64,000 nucleotides of DNA from Elgaria multicarinata webbii (GCF_023053635.1 NC_086182.1:6535001-6599000), one strand, 5' to 3'; positions 21,233 to 31,836 are shown, counted from the stretch's first letter. Notes: a model not told the origin generated them from the letters alone. Program-made: numbers and translations.

Positions 21233-21800
21233 AAGAACATCAGAACGTAAGGCGAGCCCTGGTGCTGGATCAGAGCAAGGGCCCATCTAAGTCCACCACT
21301 CTGTTCCCACAGTGGCCAACCAGCTGTCGAACAGGGACCCACAAGCAGGACATGGGTGCCACAGCACCCTCCCACCCATGATCCCCAGCAACTGGAGCAT
21401 ATAGGCTTACTGTCTCTGATACTGGCGGTAGCACATAGCCATCAGGGCTAGTAGCCATTTCGAGCATTTAGCCAACCCATTTTAAGGCCGTCCAAATGGG
21501 TGGCCATCACCATGTCAACCATGGAGGTGGTGGGCTCTCCCACACTAGAGGCCTTCAAGAGGCAGCTGGACAACCATCGGTCAGGGATGCTTTAGGGTGG
21601 ATTCCTGCATTGAGCAGGGGGTTGGGCTTGATGGCCTTGCAGGCCCCTTCCAACTCTGCTATTCTATGATTCTATGTCTTGTGGTAGCAAATTCCATAGT
21701 TTTAACTCTGCTCCGTGTGAAGACGGCCTTCCTTTTATAGGTCTCGATTCTCCCACCCGTCAGCTTCATGGGAGGACCCTGTTGGGTGGGAGGGAGAAAA
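21233..21800 (-). mobile_element. L3/CR1-like LINE 3' end split by a CR1
   Basis: Antisense L3-like tail from AAGAACATCAGAACGTAAGG to CCGTCCAAATGGGTGGCCATC. It resumes after the insertion with TCTTGTGGTAGCAAATTCCATAG and ends near CCGTCAGCTTCATGGGAGG. The split lies inside the ACATCTTGTGGTAG stretch seen uninterrupted in other copies. Confidence 0.85.
21523..21676 (+). mobile_element. CR1 3' end inserted in the L3-like copy
   Basis: GGAGGTGGTGGGCTCTCCCA ... GCTATTCTATGATTCTATG, the canonical CR1 terminus with octamer repeats, opposite in orientation to its host LINE. Confidence 0.9.
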
Positions 21801-21814
21801 ACGTGGGAGGGAGA

Positions 21815-21893
21815 AAAACTGGCTCTGGCTGAAACTTGGAGCAGATTCTGCGCCCCACTGGCATTGGAACCACCAGCCACCCCTGCCACAGTG
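21815..21893. mobile_element. Fragment of the CAGTGGAGGCTGGTGG MITE family
   Basis: TGGCTGAAACTTGGAGCAGA-TTCTGCGCCCCACTGGCATTGGAACCACCAGCC matches the right half of 46112-46349. Confidence 0.5.
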
Positions 21894-21894
21894 G

Positions 21895-22875
21895 TACAAA
21901 AAGTTCCTGCTTTGGACAGAGCAGAAACTGCCTTGTGAGGAAGACCTTTGGGCTTCCATAGGCCAAGGGTTTGCAGCCCCCAGTTTTCTGTACCCACACC
22001 AACAGCATCTGGGAACAACCTCGGCCCCTCCTGCCCCAGGACCTGGAAATGCCAGCTCCGGCAGTGTCCTAATCTTTGGATTCTCATGCCACAGCTGGGT
22101 AGATGGCCCTGGCCTTCCCTCAGCTCCCCCCCTTCCCCTCACGGCCATTAAATTAAGATTAATCCTCTGGCGATGGGCCAAGCTAAACTCCGGGGAGGGT
22201 CTGGCCGGCAAGCGTTGTCCGCCACGGCTCCGAGGGCCCCCGCGGCCTCGCTCTCCTCCCGCTGCTGGTGGGAAAGGCCAGGAAAGAGGCCAAGACCACT
22301 TCTGGGACCGTTATTTTCCCAGCCCCTCTCGGCTGTGTTTGTGTTACGGGCTGGTCTTGCGCTATTTGTGACGCAAGCAGCCGCCTCCTCCCCTCAGAGG
22401 GAATCGGACACAGTTGCCCGGGCTGAGAAGCGGCGGGATTCATCCTGTGACCAAGCCGGTTGTGAACGGAGGGGGCGGCCGGGAACGACGGACCTCCCCC
22501 AGCCACTCTGGAATGGAGAAACCCACCCACCCCAACTTCACAGGAACCCGGTGCGGTGTCTCCATGAACAGCCAGATTAGGGTAGCAGATTGGGAGGCCC
22601 CTTGGACCCGAACCAAAGCTCAGAGCTTTTCCGAATGGCTTCGATTGCAGCTGGGCCGGCCAGGCACCCTTCTTTGCAGAGGACCATCCTCTGTTTCAAG
22701 GTGTCCCCTTTTTCTGAAAGGCACATCTGGTTTAAAGAACCCTAAGAAGGGAGAGCGGCAGAGGCCTTGACGTGGCCCCTCCAGCGCTAGCTACGGTGAG
22801 CTGTCTTCTTGGAATTGTATTTAAATTATAGAATTTATTTCTAAAATGTGCATCCTTCCATATAAAGTAACCTCC
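21895..22875. other. No gene seen; GC-rich unique segment
   Basis: 22150-22600 is GC- and CpG-rich (GCGTTGTCCGCCACGGCTCC, CGGAGGGGGCGGCCGGGAAC), starting beside a homeodomain-like TAAATTAAGATTAATCC at about 22149. Long frames exist on both strands, as expected from composition. No protein family is recognised. A regulatory island is possible. Confidence 0.3.
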
Positions 22876-22963
22876 TCATTTTATTTATTTTGTATTTATT
22901 ACATTTAAATCCCTCCTTTTCCCCTCTTCAAAGCAACCCAAGGCGGCTTAAATTGTCCTCCTT

Positions 22964-23321
22964 CCAGGGCCGGTCCTACCATTAGGCAGGGTGAAGTGCT
23001 CACTTCAGGCAGCAGATCATAGAATCATAGAATCACAGAATAGCAGAGTTGGAAGGGGCCTACAAGGCCATCGAGTCCAACCCCCTGCTCCATGCAGGAA
23101 TCCACCCTCAATCTGTTGAGGGGCAGAGAATGGCAGTGAGGCGTTGGAGGACAGAGCAGTGCCCTGTGCCCCCTAAGCTAGCTTTCTGCTCTCTGATGCA
23201 ATGATGGATCGTACTGAGTGCCGGTTCATCTGCGAGCCCAGTCCACTTGGCTTCAGTACATGGAATGGGGGACACCATCTTGTCTTTTGCTTCAGGCAGC
23301 AAAGTATCTTGGGACGGCCTT
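22964..23321. mobile_element. hAT MITE with 8-bp target duplication, itself hit by CR1
   Basis: Starts CCAGGGCCGGTCCTACCATT and ends CTTGGGACGGCCTT. It is flanked by exact TCCTCCTT copies at 22956-22963 and 23322-23329. CAGGCAGCA motifs near both ends are inverted or repeated parts of the family. A CR1 fragment interrupts it at 23018-23110. Confidence 0.85.
23018..23110 (-). mobile_element. CR1 3' terminus inside hAT MITE
   Basis: ATCATAGAATCATAGAATCA ... CCCCCTGCTCCATGCAGGAA. A very short 5'-truncated CR1. Confidence 0.88.
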
Positions 23322-23585
23322 TCCTCCTTCTCTTCATTTTTTCCTCACAACCTTGTGAGGTAAGTTAAGCTGAGAGCCAGGGACCGGTCCAAAGTCACCC
23401 AGTGAGCTTCTCGACTGAGTCAGGACTAGAACCCAGATCTCCCAAGTCTCCCAATCTCTACTCTAACCACTACACCATGCTGTCTCTCAAATGCAAAATT
23501 TATGCAACTTTGTCCTCTTTTGGGGTGATGTGCAAGTGCAATGCGGCGACGGCGTGGAGAACCACAACCCTAGCTGCAGCCCACG

Positions 23586-23711
23586 GGTCCCTCTCCACGC
23601 TGCATTGCGCTTTCCCACGCTTTGACACGCCGTGGAAGTGAAGGTCTCTTGACCTTCGCTTCCACGGCGTGTCAAAGCGTGGGAAAGCGCAATGCAGCGT
23701 GGAGAGGGACC
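23586..23711. repeat. Near-perfect long palindrome, 61-bp arms, 4-base spacer
   Basis: Left arm 23586-23646 and right arm 23651-23711 pair at 60 of 61 positions around a TCTT spacer. Arm landmarks are GGTCCCTCTCCACGCTGCAT, TTTCCCACGCTTTGACACGC and CGTGGAAG. Similarity fades outward (GCAGCCCACG against CTGTGGGGTTGC). Both short open frames through it simply read the same arm twice. Confidence 0.95.
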
Positions 23712-24838
23712 TGTGGGGTTGCAGGACGAGAGGAAAGAGACGTTCTGGCAAACGCCACAGCCGATCTCTGCCCAAAGGCAGGAGACGACGTACTGTGATT
23801 CAAAAGATTTTTAGGGACAGGATCCTGGGAACAAGTCGGCAATTCCCTTTTCAACCTTTGCTTCCCCCACCCCGATCCAACTTTGTCGCTCTTCCAGGCA
23901 GTTTTCACATCCGGAAAAAGAAGAGCATGTAGAACAACACTGCTTTAATTGCTGTTTTACCGGCAGGCTGTATTTAGACCACCCCAGGGTACAGTGATCT
24001 TGGGGCGAGCGGGCGGAAAACCATCTGTGCTCAAATCCTATTGAGGGAAGCTGGGTGGGCGCTTCGGAGCTCAGACGCCTGGTTCTATTTCCAGCTCCAC
24101 TGAAGAGGGACAAATGTGGCCTCCGGGGCTGTCGAAATGTCATCTTTGCGCTATGGTGGCTCCAAATTGGCGCTGCGTCGGGTATATGACGCAGCTGCCG
24201 ATTCGCTGCCACTGTGAGGCAACAAACGATGAGGCACAGTGGAAAGGTCGGGGGCGTACTCTGACGTTTCCTGCTGGAGCGAGGTCATCACAGCTCTCAA
24301 ACCATCTGTCCTCACTCCGGCACCACGTTGGTGGGCGTTCCCGGAGGAAGGTGACCTCCTATTGGTTGGTGGAAGCTGGGCAAGGTGGAGGGAGCGGGCC
24401 CGGTGAGCCGAATGGCCACTGAAAACCTCACACTGCCTCTCTTCGTCTAGATAACGTGCCGGCGCCCCGCAGTAGTGATACCATGGGGTTGGCGGCGGAG
24501 CGGTGCCGTGAAGGCAGGGCCTTGGGTTCGTCTGCCGGAATCTGGGGATAAGTGCAGACCTCAGTCCCATCACATGGTTCTGCACTTGAAAGAGAGCCCC
24601 TGGGCCGCTCCAGCCATGAGACTCTGTAGCGCTCCGTGACCCTTTTGAACTTGCCGTCCGCTTCTGCCTGCAGCTGTTTCTTTTGAGAGCGTTAATTAGC
24701 CAGGGTGGATAAAGGCAAAAGGAACTATCAAGGCAACCGAAGGCCATGGGAAACGGCCCACAGGAGTGCTTCCCCGCTTTGCAGAGTGAGAACAGGGTCA
24801 ACCGATCCTCCTTTGCTCTCGCGCATATATGGCTGGCC
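23712..24838. other. No gene seen
   Basis: Moderately GC-rich. A minus-strand frame of 241 codons (24151-24876) has no recognisable domain and overlaps repeat sequence at its start, so it is probably spurious. Confidence 0.3.
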
Positions 24839-24840
24839 GG

Positions 24841-25022
24841 TGCCAGTATCAGAGGCAGTAAGCCCACCATATACACCAGTTGCTGGGGAACTTGGGTGGG
24901 AGAGTGCTAATGGACCCGTGTCCTGCTTGTGGGTCTCTGGTTGGTCGCTGGGTGAACAGAATGCTGGACTAGACGGACCCTTGGGCTGATCCAGCATCAC
25001 GGCTCTTCTGATGTTCTTTCTA
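24841..25022 (+). mobile_element. L3/CR1-like LINE 3' end
   Basis: CAGTATCAGAGGCAGTAAGC ... GAATGCTGGACTAGACGGAC ... CTTCTGATGTTCTTT. Confidence 0.88.
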
Positions 25023-25179
25023 TCCATCCCATTCCAAAGGTTCAAACCACTCCATACTACTACTGCTGCTCCCTGATCAGTATGGCAACTTGGCTATTCT
25101 CTGGACCTGTTTTCCAGTTCTATCCCTGTTGTTATTGTTAACCCAAATGCGTCTGAAGACCGAAAATGCATCTATCCCC

Positions 25180-25347
25180 AATGGAGGCTGGTGGTTCCGA
25201 GATCAGTGGGGCTGCCCATCCGCCCTGGATATCAGCCAGAACCCTACTTCGCACCTTGGAGAGCTCCTTTAGAGTTCTGACTGGTTCTTGCTGAAACCCG
25301 GAGCGGATTCACCTCCCCACTGACATCGGAGCCACCAGCCTCCACTG
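25180..25347. mobile_element. MITE, CAGTGGAGGCTGGTGG family
   Basis: Left AATGGAGGCTGGTGGTTCCG and right CGGAGCCACCAGCCTCCACTG are inverted. The interior contains GAGCTCCTTTAGAGTTCTGAC and GGAGCGGATTCACC. Confidence 0.75.
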
Positions 25348-25349
25348 TC

Positions 25350-26000
25350 TATTGTTATTATTTATATGCAGCTGGGAGCTGTAACAAAATGTGACAGCGC
25401 ATCCTAGCAGGGCTCCCATTCAGGGTTCCAGCCAGCCAGCCACAACCTCCTTCAAGATACACCCAATTCTCTTCCTCTCCCCCTACCATTTTTCTGCTTT
25501 TCTTTTCCACCTGACATTCAGCATTTCCTGGCTGTTAACTTAAGCGTACTTATTGGTTTACTTTAGGTGTCATTTTTCTAAAAGATTTTTAAAAACTTTT
25601 GCAAACCTCTGGGTTCCCCCAAGTATACTGGTATGTGTCACAAAGACCTTGGCACTCACCGCCTGAGTTAGCTATTAGAGGGAATAATCAGGTTTGCAAA
25701 TTCCTGGAAGTTGAATTGGTAGTGGAATCGGTGTTGGGCTATGTTAGGTGTCCGAATGGGGCTGCAGTGTCCAGCTGTTATTACTGGGGATAGGGAAAGC
25801 GCGCAGTGACCGATTCACCTGCAAAAGTGATTTATTCGCCTGAAAAACAACAAAGCAAAATCGGCCTTATAGAGCAGGGTTTTAAGCCCAGATTTGGGGT
25901 GGGGGGAATCCATCCCTTCTGTGCCCCTCAGTTCACTCCACCCTCTTCCGCATACCTTTTGTTGTTTTACTGGCTCTTGTGTAGTTCACCCCTTCCCCAT
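25350..26000. other. No gene seen
   Basis: Unrecognised sequence between a MITE and an L2 tail. Confidence 0.3.
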
Positions 26001-26004
26001 TGTA

Positions 26005-26476
26005 AAAGGTTGGGACCGCAAAACCAGACGGAACGCCTCTCCCGACATGAACCTACCCGTACACTGCGCTCAACATCTAAGGTCCTCCTCCGAGTGCCTA
26101 CTCCGAAGAAAGCTCGGAGGATGGCAACAAGGGAGAGGGCCTTCTCAGTGGTGGCCCCCCGACTGTGGAATGATCTCCCCGATGAGGCTCGCCTGGCGCC
26201 AACACTGTTATCTCTTCGGCGCCAGGTCAAGACTTTTCTCTTCTCCCAGGCATTTTAACAACATTTAACAATGTTAAGTTTGTTTTTAATGGATCCTAGA
26301 ATTGTTGTTTTTAAATGGATACTGTTGTTTTTATACTGTTTTTTATGTTTTTGAAGTTTTTTAAATTTTGTATACTTTTAATGTTTACTGTTTTTAACTT
26401 TTGTAAACCGCCCAGAGAGCTTTGGCTGTGGGGCGGTATATAAATGTAATAAAATAAATAAATAATAAATAAAAGG
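26005..26476 (+). mobile_element. L2 LINE 3' end
   Basis: Encodes [20 protein letters not shown] then [20 protein letters not shown] and TFLFSQAF, the L2 ORF C-terminus. It is followed by a T-rich 3' UTR ending AAACCGCCCAGAGAGCTTTG and an AATAAA tail. Close to the copy at 47490-47922. Confidence 0.93.
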
Positions 26477-26752
26477 CTGAAAGCCTCCCAAGGGCTGTTG
26501 TTACTGGCAGTAAGTAGGCTACAATATGCTGTATTTTTAGCCCGTCCCCCTTTTCTTCAGCCCAACCCACGACTGGAATATGTCCCCACCCACCCCAAGA
26601 CCTTCTCTGAAATGGATTTTGTCCCTAGGGCTGAAAGAGATTCACATACACCCCACCGTTATCGAGTGACGCAAGTCAGAGTGAGATCTCTGCCCCAATG
26701 AGCTCACAAACTGTCCAGTGACTGCATGTGCTCCCAGTTTAGAATCATAGAA

Positions 26753-26814
<62 letters not shown>

Positions 26815-26838
26815 TTATTTATTTATTTATTTATTTGT
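26753..26838. repeat. (ATT)n and (ATTT)n microsatellite
   Basis: About 19 ATT units followed by ATTT units. It forms the antisense tail of the adjacent L2. Confidence 0.95.
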
Positions 26839-27684
26839 ATCCCGCCTTTTGCCCAATGCTGGGCCTCAAGGTGGCTTTACAAAGTTTAAAACATACACTG
26901 GGGTGAAAAAAACACCATAGTTTAAAATACACAACAAAATTATAAGACATTAACATAAATGGAGGGGCAGATTATTCTCCAAAGGCCTGCTGGAACAAAA
27001 AACTTTTAGCCTGCTTCCGAAAGCCCATCAAGGATGGAGCCAGCCTAGCTTCCCCAGAGCACCGGAGCAGCCACCGAGAAGGCCCTCTTCTCCCATGTTC
27101 CCACCAAGCACGCCTGTGAAGATGGTGGGACTGAAAGAAGGGCTACTCCAGAAGAACTCAAAGCATGGGCAGGCTCATAAGGGAGAATACGGTCTTTCAG
27201 ATAACCTGGACCCGAGCCATATCGGGCTTTATAGGTCATAACCAGCACTTTGAATTGTGCCCAGAAACAGACCGGAAGCCAGTGGAGCTGTTTTAACAGG
27301 GGAGTTGTCTGCTCCCTGTAACCAGCTCCGGTCAACAATCTGGCTGCAGCTCTTTGAACCAGCTGGAGTTTCCGAACACTCTTCAAAGGCAGCCCCACGT
27401 AGAGCACGTTACAGTAATCCAATCGGGATGTAACTAAGGCATGTGTCACCGTGGCCAGGTCTGAGATCTCTAGGAACGCACTAGCTTTAACTGTGCAAAT
27501 GCACTCCTGGCCACCGCCGAAACCTGGGCATCCAGGCTCAGGGTTGAATCCAGAAGTACACCCAAGCTGCGGACCTATGTCTTCAGGGGGAGTGTAACCC
27601 CATCCAGCACAAGCTGAATCCCTATTTCCTGATCTACCTTTTGACTGACCAGGAGCACCTCTGTCTTATCTGGATTAAGCTAGT
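26811..27684 (-). mobile_element. L2 LINE, C-terminal half of ORF
   Basis: On the minus strand: LNPDKTEVLLV (near 27680), VTLPLKT-VRSLGVLLDSTL, then MTHALVTSRLDYCNVLYVGL and RKLQLVQRAAARLLTG. It continues FKVLVMTYKARYGSGPGYLK and KRAFSVAAPVLW. This is the reverse-transcriptase thumb and C-terminal domain of L2. A stop lies within the LPLKT-VRS stretch and the RT palm is missing, so it is dead. Confidence 0.93.
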
Positions 27685-28258
27685 AGAGTATTGGAAGGGG
27701 CCTATAAGGGCATCGAGTCCAACCCCCTGCTCAATGCAGGAATCCACCGTAAAGCATCCCTGACAGGTGGTTGTCCAGCTGCCTCTTGATGGCCTCTAGC
27801 ATGGGAGGACCCACAACCTCCCTAGGTCATTGGTTCTTGTCGTACTGCTCTAATTGTCAGGAAGTTTTTCCTGATGTCCAGACGGAATCTGGCTCCCTGT
27901 AACTTCAGCCCATTACTCCATGTCCTACACTCTAGGATGATAAAGAAGGAATCCTGGCCCCAACCTTTCAAGTCCTTGATGAGTGCTATCCTGTCTCCCC
28001 TCAGTCTTCTCTTCTTCAGGCTAAACAGGCCCAGTTCTTTCAGTCCCTCCTCATATGGCTTTTCCCCCCAGACCCGATCACCCTCGTTGCCCTCCTCTGA
28101 ACCCCCTCCAGCTTATCTGCATCCTTCTGGGAGTGTGGTGCCCAGACCTGGATGCCGTACTCAAGATAAGGCCTAACCAGCACTGAACCAGGACCTTGCG
28201 AGTTTTGGAAGCTATGCTTTGATTAATGCAGCATTTGCTGCTTCTTTTTTTACAGCAG
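27685..28258 (-). mobile_element. CR1 LINE 3' part
   Basis: Antisense CR1: GAGTCCAACCCCCTGCTCAA ... CAGTCTTCTCTTCTTCAGGC ... CTCAAGATAAGGCCTAACCA. It abuts the truncated L2. Confidence 0.9.
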
Positions 28259-29762
28259 CAAGAGCCTCCCCTTGAATAACGTCCATCTTAGTTCTGATTT
28301 CGTAAATCACTGCTAAAACTAAGGAAACAGAATCTTTGCTACACTCAGGAATGCATGGAAAGGGTACAGAAGGAAGTCAACATGTTATCATTTTGACTGG
28401 GAGAATGAAATGCTTTGCGCTAGACAGGAAGGATGCTTAATGTGACACCTAGTACCAAACCAGGTTCAGCCTCTCTCCAAAGAATCTACACAGCTCTGTC
28501 CTTATGGCAAATGATTACTTCAGAACTGACAAATGCAGCAGGGAAGGGAGCAGGCCGTGAAACACAGAAGTCACTGAGTTGAGTCTCGCCTTTGCTATAA
28601 ACTCACTATCACGGCCTTAGCCTCTGCCCCACATTTGCAACATGGGGAGAATACTGGCCTACCTTACAGGACTGTTGTAAAGATCATTAAACTTTTGGCT
28701 TAAGCCCTTAATCCTCATCCCCACCTGTACTCAGGCCTAAATTTGTGAACAAATGTCCTTCACTGCCCTCAATTTTCTCCTCTCTTCTTGGAGTTGCCTT
28801 TTCCTCTGCCAAAATTTAGATTTTAAGCTCCTCTAAGGCAAAGGTCTGTCTGTTTTTGCTTATGAACGTTTGAACCTCTGTGAAGAGTCACATTCCTTGA
28901 CAGTGCTGTATTTAAAAATATATATAGTTTTTAAAGGACTTTTCTTCGCATTCTTTGTAAGACGCCAGGTACATAAGCGGTGCTACGGAAATGAAGAAAT
29001 GAATGCATAACAGGTTTTATACGATGCCAGGTCAGGGCAAGTGACGGAAAATCTCTGGAATCTTGCATTTCCGCGTTGCACTCAGGAGGTTTGCTGCAAA
29101 TCCTTTAAAATAACAATTTCATTCTTTCATTGCAAGGTTATTGTTAGCCGAGTGCCTGATCTGCATATCTCTCATGCGGCAGAGGGAAAACAATACCACG
29201 GATTTTTCCAGGCAGGAAGCTCCAAGGAAATCAGGCCGGGAGAAGAAGATCTATTGCAAAACACATCATTACTTTCATACTTAATATATTTATACATGCG
29301 TGTTTAAGTCAACAGGAGCGGGAATACATTACACTGGCAGTTATCGCAGGAGAGACATGAGCTGGCTGCTGCTAGAGCGCTCTGGTCCTCTTCTCCCAAT
29401 CTATTCCACCCCGTAGCAGGGAAAATTGGAGCCCCAAGGGAGGACTGGTGGGGTTTTTTTTTTGGTTTTCCCCTCCTTTCGTCTCCTCCCCGCTTGGCCC
29501 TCTGGAGCGCTGGGAGCAGAGAAATGCCCTTTTATAGGCCTGCAGCTCCTTTCCCATGAGCTCACGGGCAAAAGGAAAAAGACAGGAGGATGGAGCAAAG
29601 ACAAATCCCCCCCCTCCCCAGATCAGAGTGGAAAGAGGCCCAGTCAACAGGAATGCTAATGAAGGGACCGTGAAATACCCAGGATTGGCCCCTGGGCAGA
29701 AAAAGAAGAATTTGTCCTGTCCTGGGCAACTTTAATCTGAGATGCACCAGAAAGAAAACTTT
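28259..29762. other. No gene seen; longest repeat-poor stretch downstream of SEMA4C
   Basis: About 1.5 kb with little recognisable repeat. No frame has a known domain. If any conserved element or unrecognised exon exists in 1-32000, this and 22150-22600 are the best places. Confidence 0.35.
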
Positions 29763-29975
29763 GAATAGATGTATGTTGTCTTTGTGTATATTGTCTGTTG
29801 TATGTTTTCATGGTTTAAGATTTTGTATGTTGTTTTTAATGTTTTACTCTTTTGTAAACTGCCCAGAAAGCTTCGGCTAAGGGGCGGTAAAGAATTATTT
29901 ATTATTATTATTTATTTTATGTATTACATTTTTATACCGCCCAATAGGCGAAGCTCTCTGGGCGGTTCAGAAATG
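29763..29975. mobile_element. Two L2 tails head-to-head
   Basis: A plus-oriented L2 terminus (ACTGCCCAGAAAGCTTCGGC-TAAGGGGCGG, to about 29909) is followed by a minus-oriented one (TACCGCCCAATAGGCGAAGC-TCTCTGGGCGG, 29930-29970). Together they form an inverted pair. Confidence 0.75.
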
Positions 29976-30212
29976 TGTGGTGTAGTGGCTAGAGTGTTGG
30001 ACTGGGAGTCGGGAGATCCAGGTTCTAGTCCCCACTCAGCCATGGATACCCACTGGGTGACTTTGGGCCAGTCCCAGACTCTCAGTCCAGCCTACCTCAC
30101 AGGGTTGTTGTTGTGAGGATAAAATGGAGGGGAGGAGGATTATGTGCCCCGCCTTGGGTTCCTTGGAGGAAAAAAGGTGGGATATAAATGCAATAATAAA
30201 TAAATGATAATG
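29975..30212 (+). repeat. tRNA-derived SINE with L2-type tail
   Basis: GTGTGGTGTAGTGGCTAGAG (A box), GGTTCTAGTCC (B box), CACAGGGTTGTTGTTGTGAG and GGTGGGATATAAATGCAATA. Nearly the same as 19300-19535. Confidence 0.9.
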
Positions 30213-30304
30213 GGGTGACTGTTTACACAGTTACACAGGCACGGCACACCCGCGAGCCCTAGCCAACCGCCACTAGTCAGGGCTAACTACCCTGTAGTGA
30301 GATA

Positions 30305-30880
30305 ATGATTCCAAAAACTGGAAGCCTCAAACAGGCAGCACCAAGGCCCAAAGTGCTGCTCAAACCTGACGGCCAAAATGGAAATGAACATGCAATGAAT
30401 AAGGGGGGAAACAATCCGCCAGACTCCCCCAGGCGTGTTTTGCCTGTTCCACAGGCAACCACCAAGGAGGGACACCCAAGGCAACGCTTAGCTTGGTCAG
30501 ATGGAATGAATCGTAACGTTATGTGTTGTTACCATAAAAGCACACAACCCGGAACAAGAGCAGCAGGATACCGAAAAGAACTCCACAGAATATTTCGGGA
30601 AATCTACCCCCACCTAACAGACACTGTAACAGAACAAAGACTAATAGACCCCAAAAGAGTTATAGAGTGTCAAGGGATGGGGGGTGGGGATTGCTTTTCC
30701 CTACCATTGCTCCCCCCGCAATTCTGTCCTACAATACTTCCTGTTTTTTCAAACAGGACCCTAAGAACTTCTCAAAAAATGTTAATCCCCAATCCTGACA
30801 TGAATGGAAGCATCATTACCTGTAACTGCATTAACCCTCGTCCACCCCTCTTTTCATTCATTCTTGTTTTTCCCCCAACT
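30305..30880 (+). pseudogene. Unassigned open frame, possible retroelement ORF segment
   Basis: The frame stays open from 30305 into a CR1 at about 30893. It includes QPGTRAAGYRKELHRIFREI and YPHLTDTVTEQRLIDPKRVI. The pattern GYRK-L---W/F-E--P-LT-QRL-D--R-I resembles a conserved segment seen in some non-LTR retroelement proteins, but I cannot fix the clade. It could instead be chance. No flanking splice sites or promoter support a host gene. Confidence 0.3.
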
Positions 30881-30892
30881 AGGGTCTCTTCT

Positions 30893-31172
30893 CAATCATC
30901 CCAGAATGCAGGACACGGAATAATGGGCTCAAGTTACAGGGAGCCAGATTCCAGCTCGACGTCAGGAAAAAACGTCCCAACTGTTACAGCAGTACAAAAT
31001 TGGAACCAGTTACCTAGGGAGGTGGTGGGCTCTCCCATGCTAGAGGCCTTCAAGAGGCAGCTGGACAGCCACCTGTCAGGGATGCTTTAAGGTGGATTCC
31101 TGGATTGAGCAGGGGGTTGGACTCGATGGCCTTGTAGGCACCTTCCAACTCTACTATTCTATGGTTCTATGA
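30893..31172 (+). mobile_element. CR1 LINE 3' end
   Basis: ATCCCAGAATGCAGGACACG ... GGAGGTGGTGGGCTCTCCCA ... CTACTATTCTATGGTTCTATG. Confidence 0.92.
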
Positions 31173-31323
31173 ACCCCCATCCAAATTTAGATTGTAATCT
31201 CCTTGCGGTGTGGAGCTCTGTTACTCTGTAAAATCCAGTGTTCACCAATAACACCATGTTAATTTAGTCTTTCCCAGCCTGGTGCCTTCCAGATGTATTG
31301 TCCATTCTGGCTGGGAATGACGA

Positions 31324-31836
31324 GAACATCAGAAGAGCCCTGGTGGGTCAGACCCAGAGTCCATCTAGTCCAGCATTCTGTTCATACCATGGCCAACCAG
31401 CTGCCCACAGGCAACTCACAAGCAGGACATGAGTGAAACAGCACCCTCCCACCCATGTTCCTCAGGGAACTGGTGTACATATACTGCTTCTGATACTGGA
31501 GGTGGCATATAACCATCAGGACTAGCATAAAAGAATCATAGAATAGCAGAGTTGGAAGGGGCCTACAAGGCCATGGAGTCCAACCCCCTGCTCAATGCAG
31601 GAACCCACCCTAAAGCATCCCTGACAGAGGGGGCTGTCCAGCTGCCTCTTGAAGGCCTCTAGTGTGGGAGAGCCCACCACCTCCCTAGGTGACTGGTTCC
31701 ATTGTCATACTGTTCTAACAGTCAGGAAGTAGTAGCCATTGATAGCCTTCTCCTCCAGGAATTTATCCAACCCACTTTTAAAACCGTCCAAATTGGTGGC
31801 CATCGCTACATCTTTAACTATGTGCTGTGTGAAGAA
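31324..31836 (-). mobile_element. L3/CR1-like LINE 3' end split by a CR1
   Basis: Antisense L3-like tail GAGAACATCAGAAGAGCCCT ... CCATCAGGACTAGCATA (to about 31529). After the CR1 at 31530-31730 it continues with TAGTAGCCATTGATAGCCTTC ... GGTGGCCATCGCTACATCTT. Confidence 0.88.
31530..31730 (-). mobile_element. CR1 3' end inserted in the L3-like copy
   Basis: AGAATCATAGAATAGCAGAG ... GTCATACTGTTCTAACAGTC, in the same orientation as its host LINE. Confidence 0.9.

Larger units (their letters stand above)
22878..23490 (-). repeat. tRNA-derived SINE with L2-type tail, interrupted
   Basis: Antisense SINE: the tail ATTTATTACATTTAAATCCC lies left of the insertion and the body (CACAACCTTGTGAGGTAAG, AAGTCACCCAGTGAGCTTC, AGGACTAGAACCCAGATCTCC, TAACCACTACACCATGCTG) right of it. 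The insertion is the hAT MITE at 22964-23321. Confidence 0.8.

Noticed and set aside
24151-24876. 241-codon minus-strand frame
   Set aside because: No known domain, overlaps an L3-like LINE tail at its start, and lies in GC-biased DNA where long frames arise by chance.
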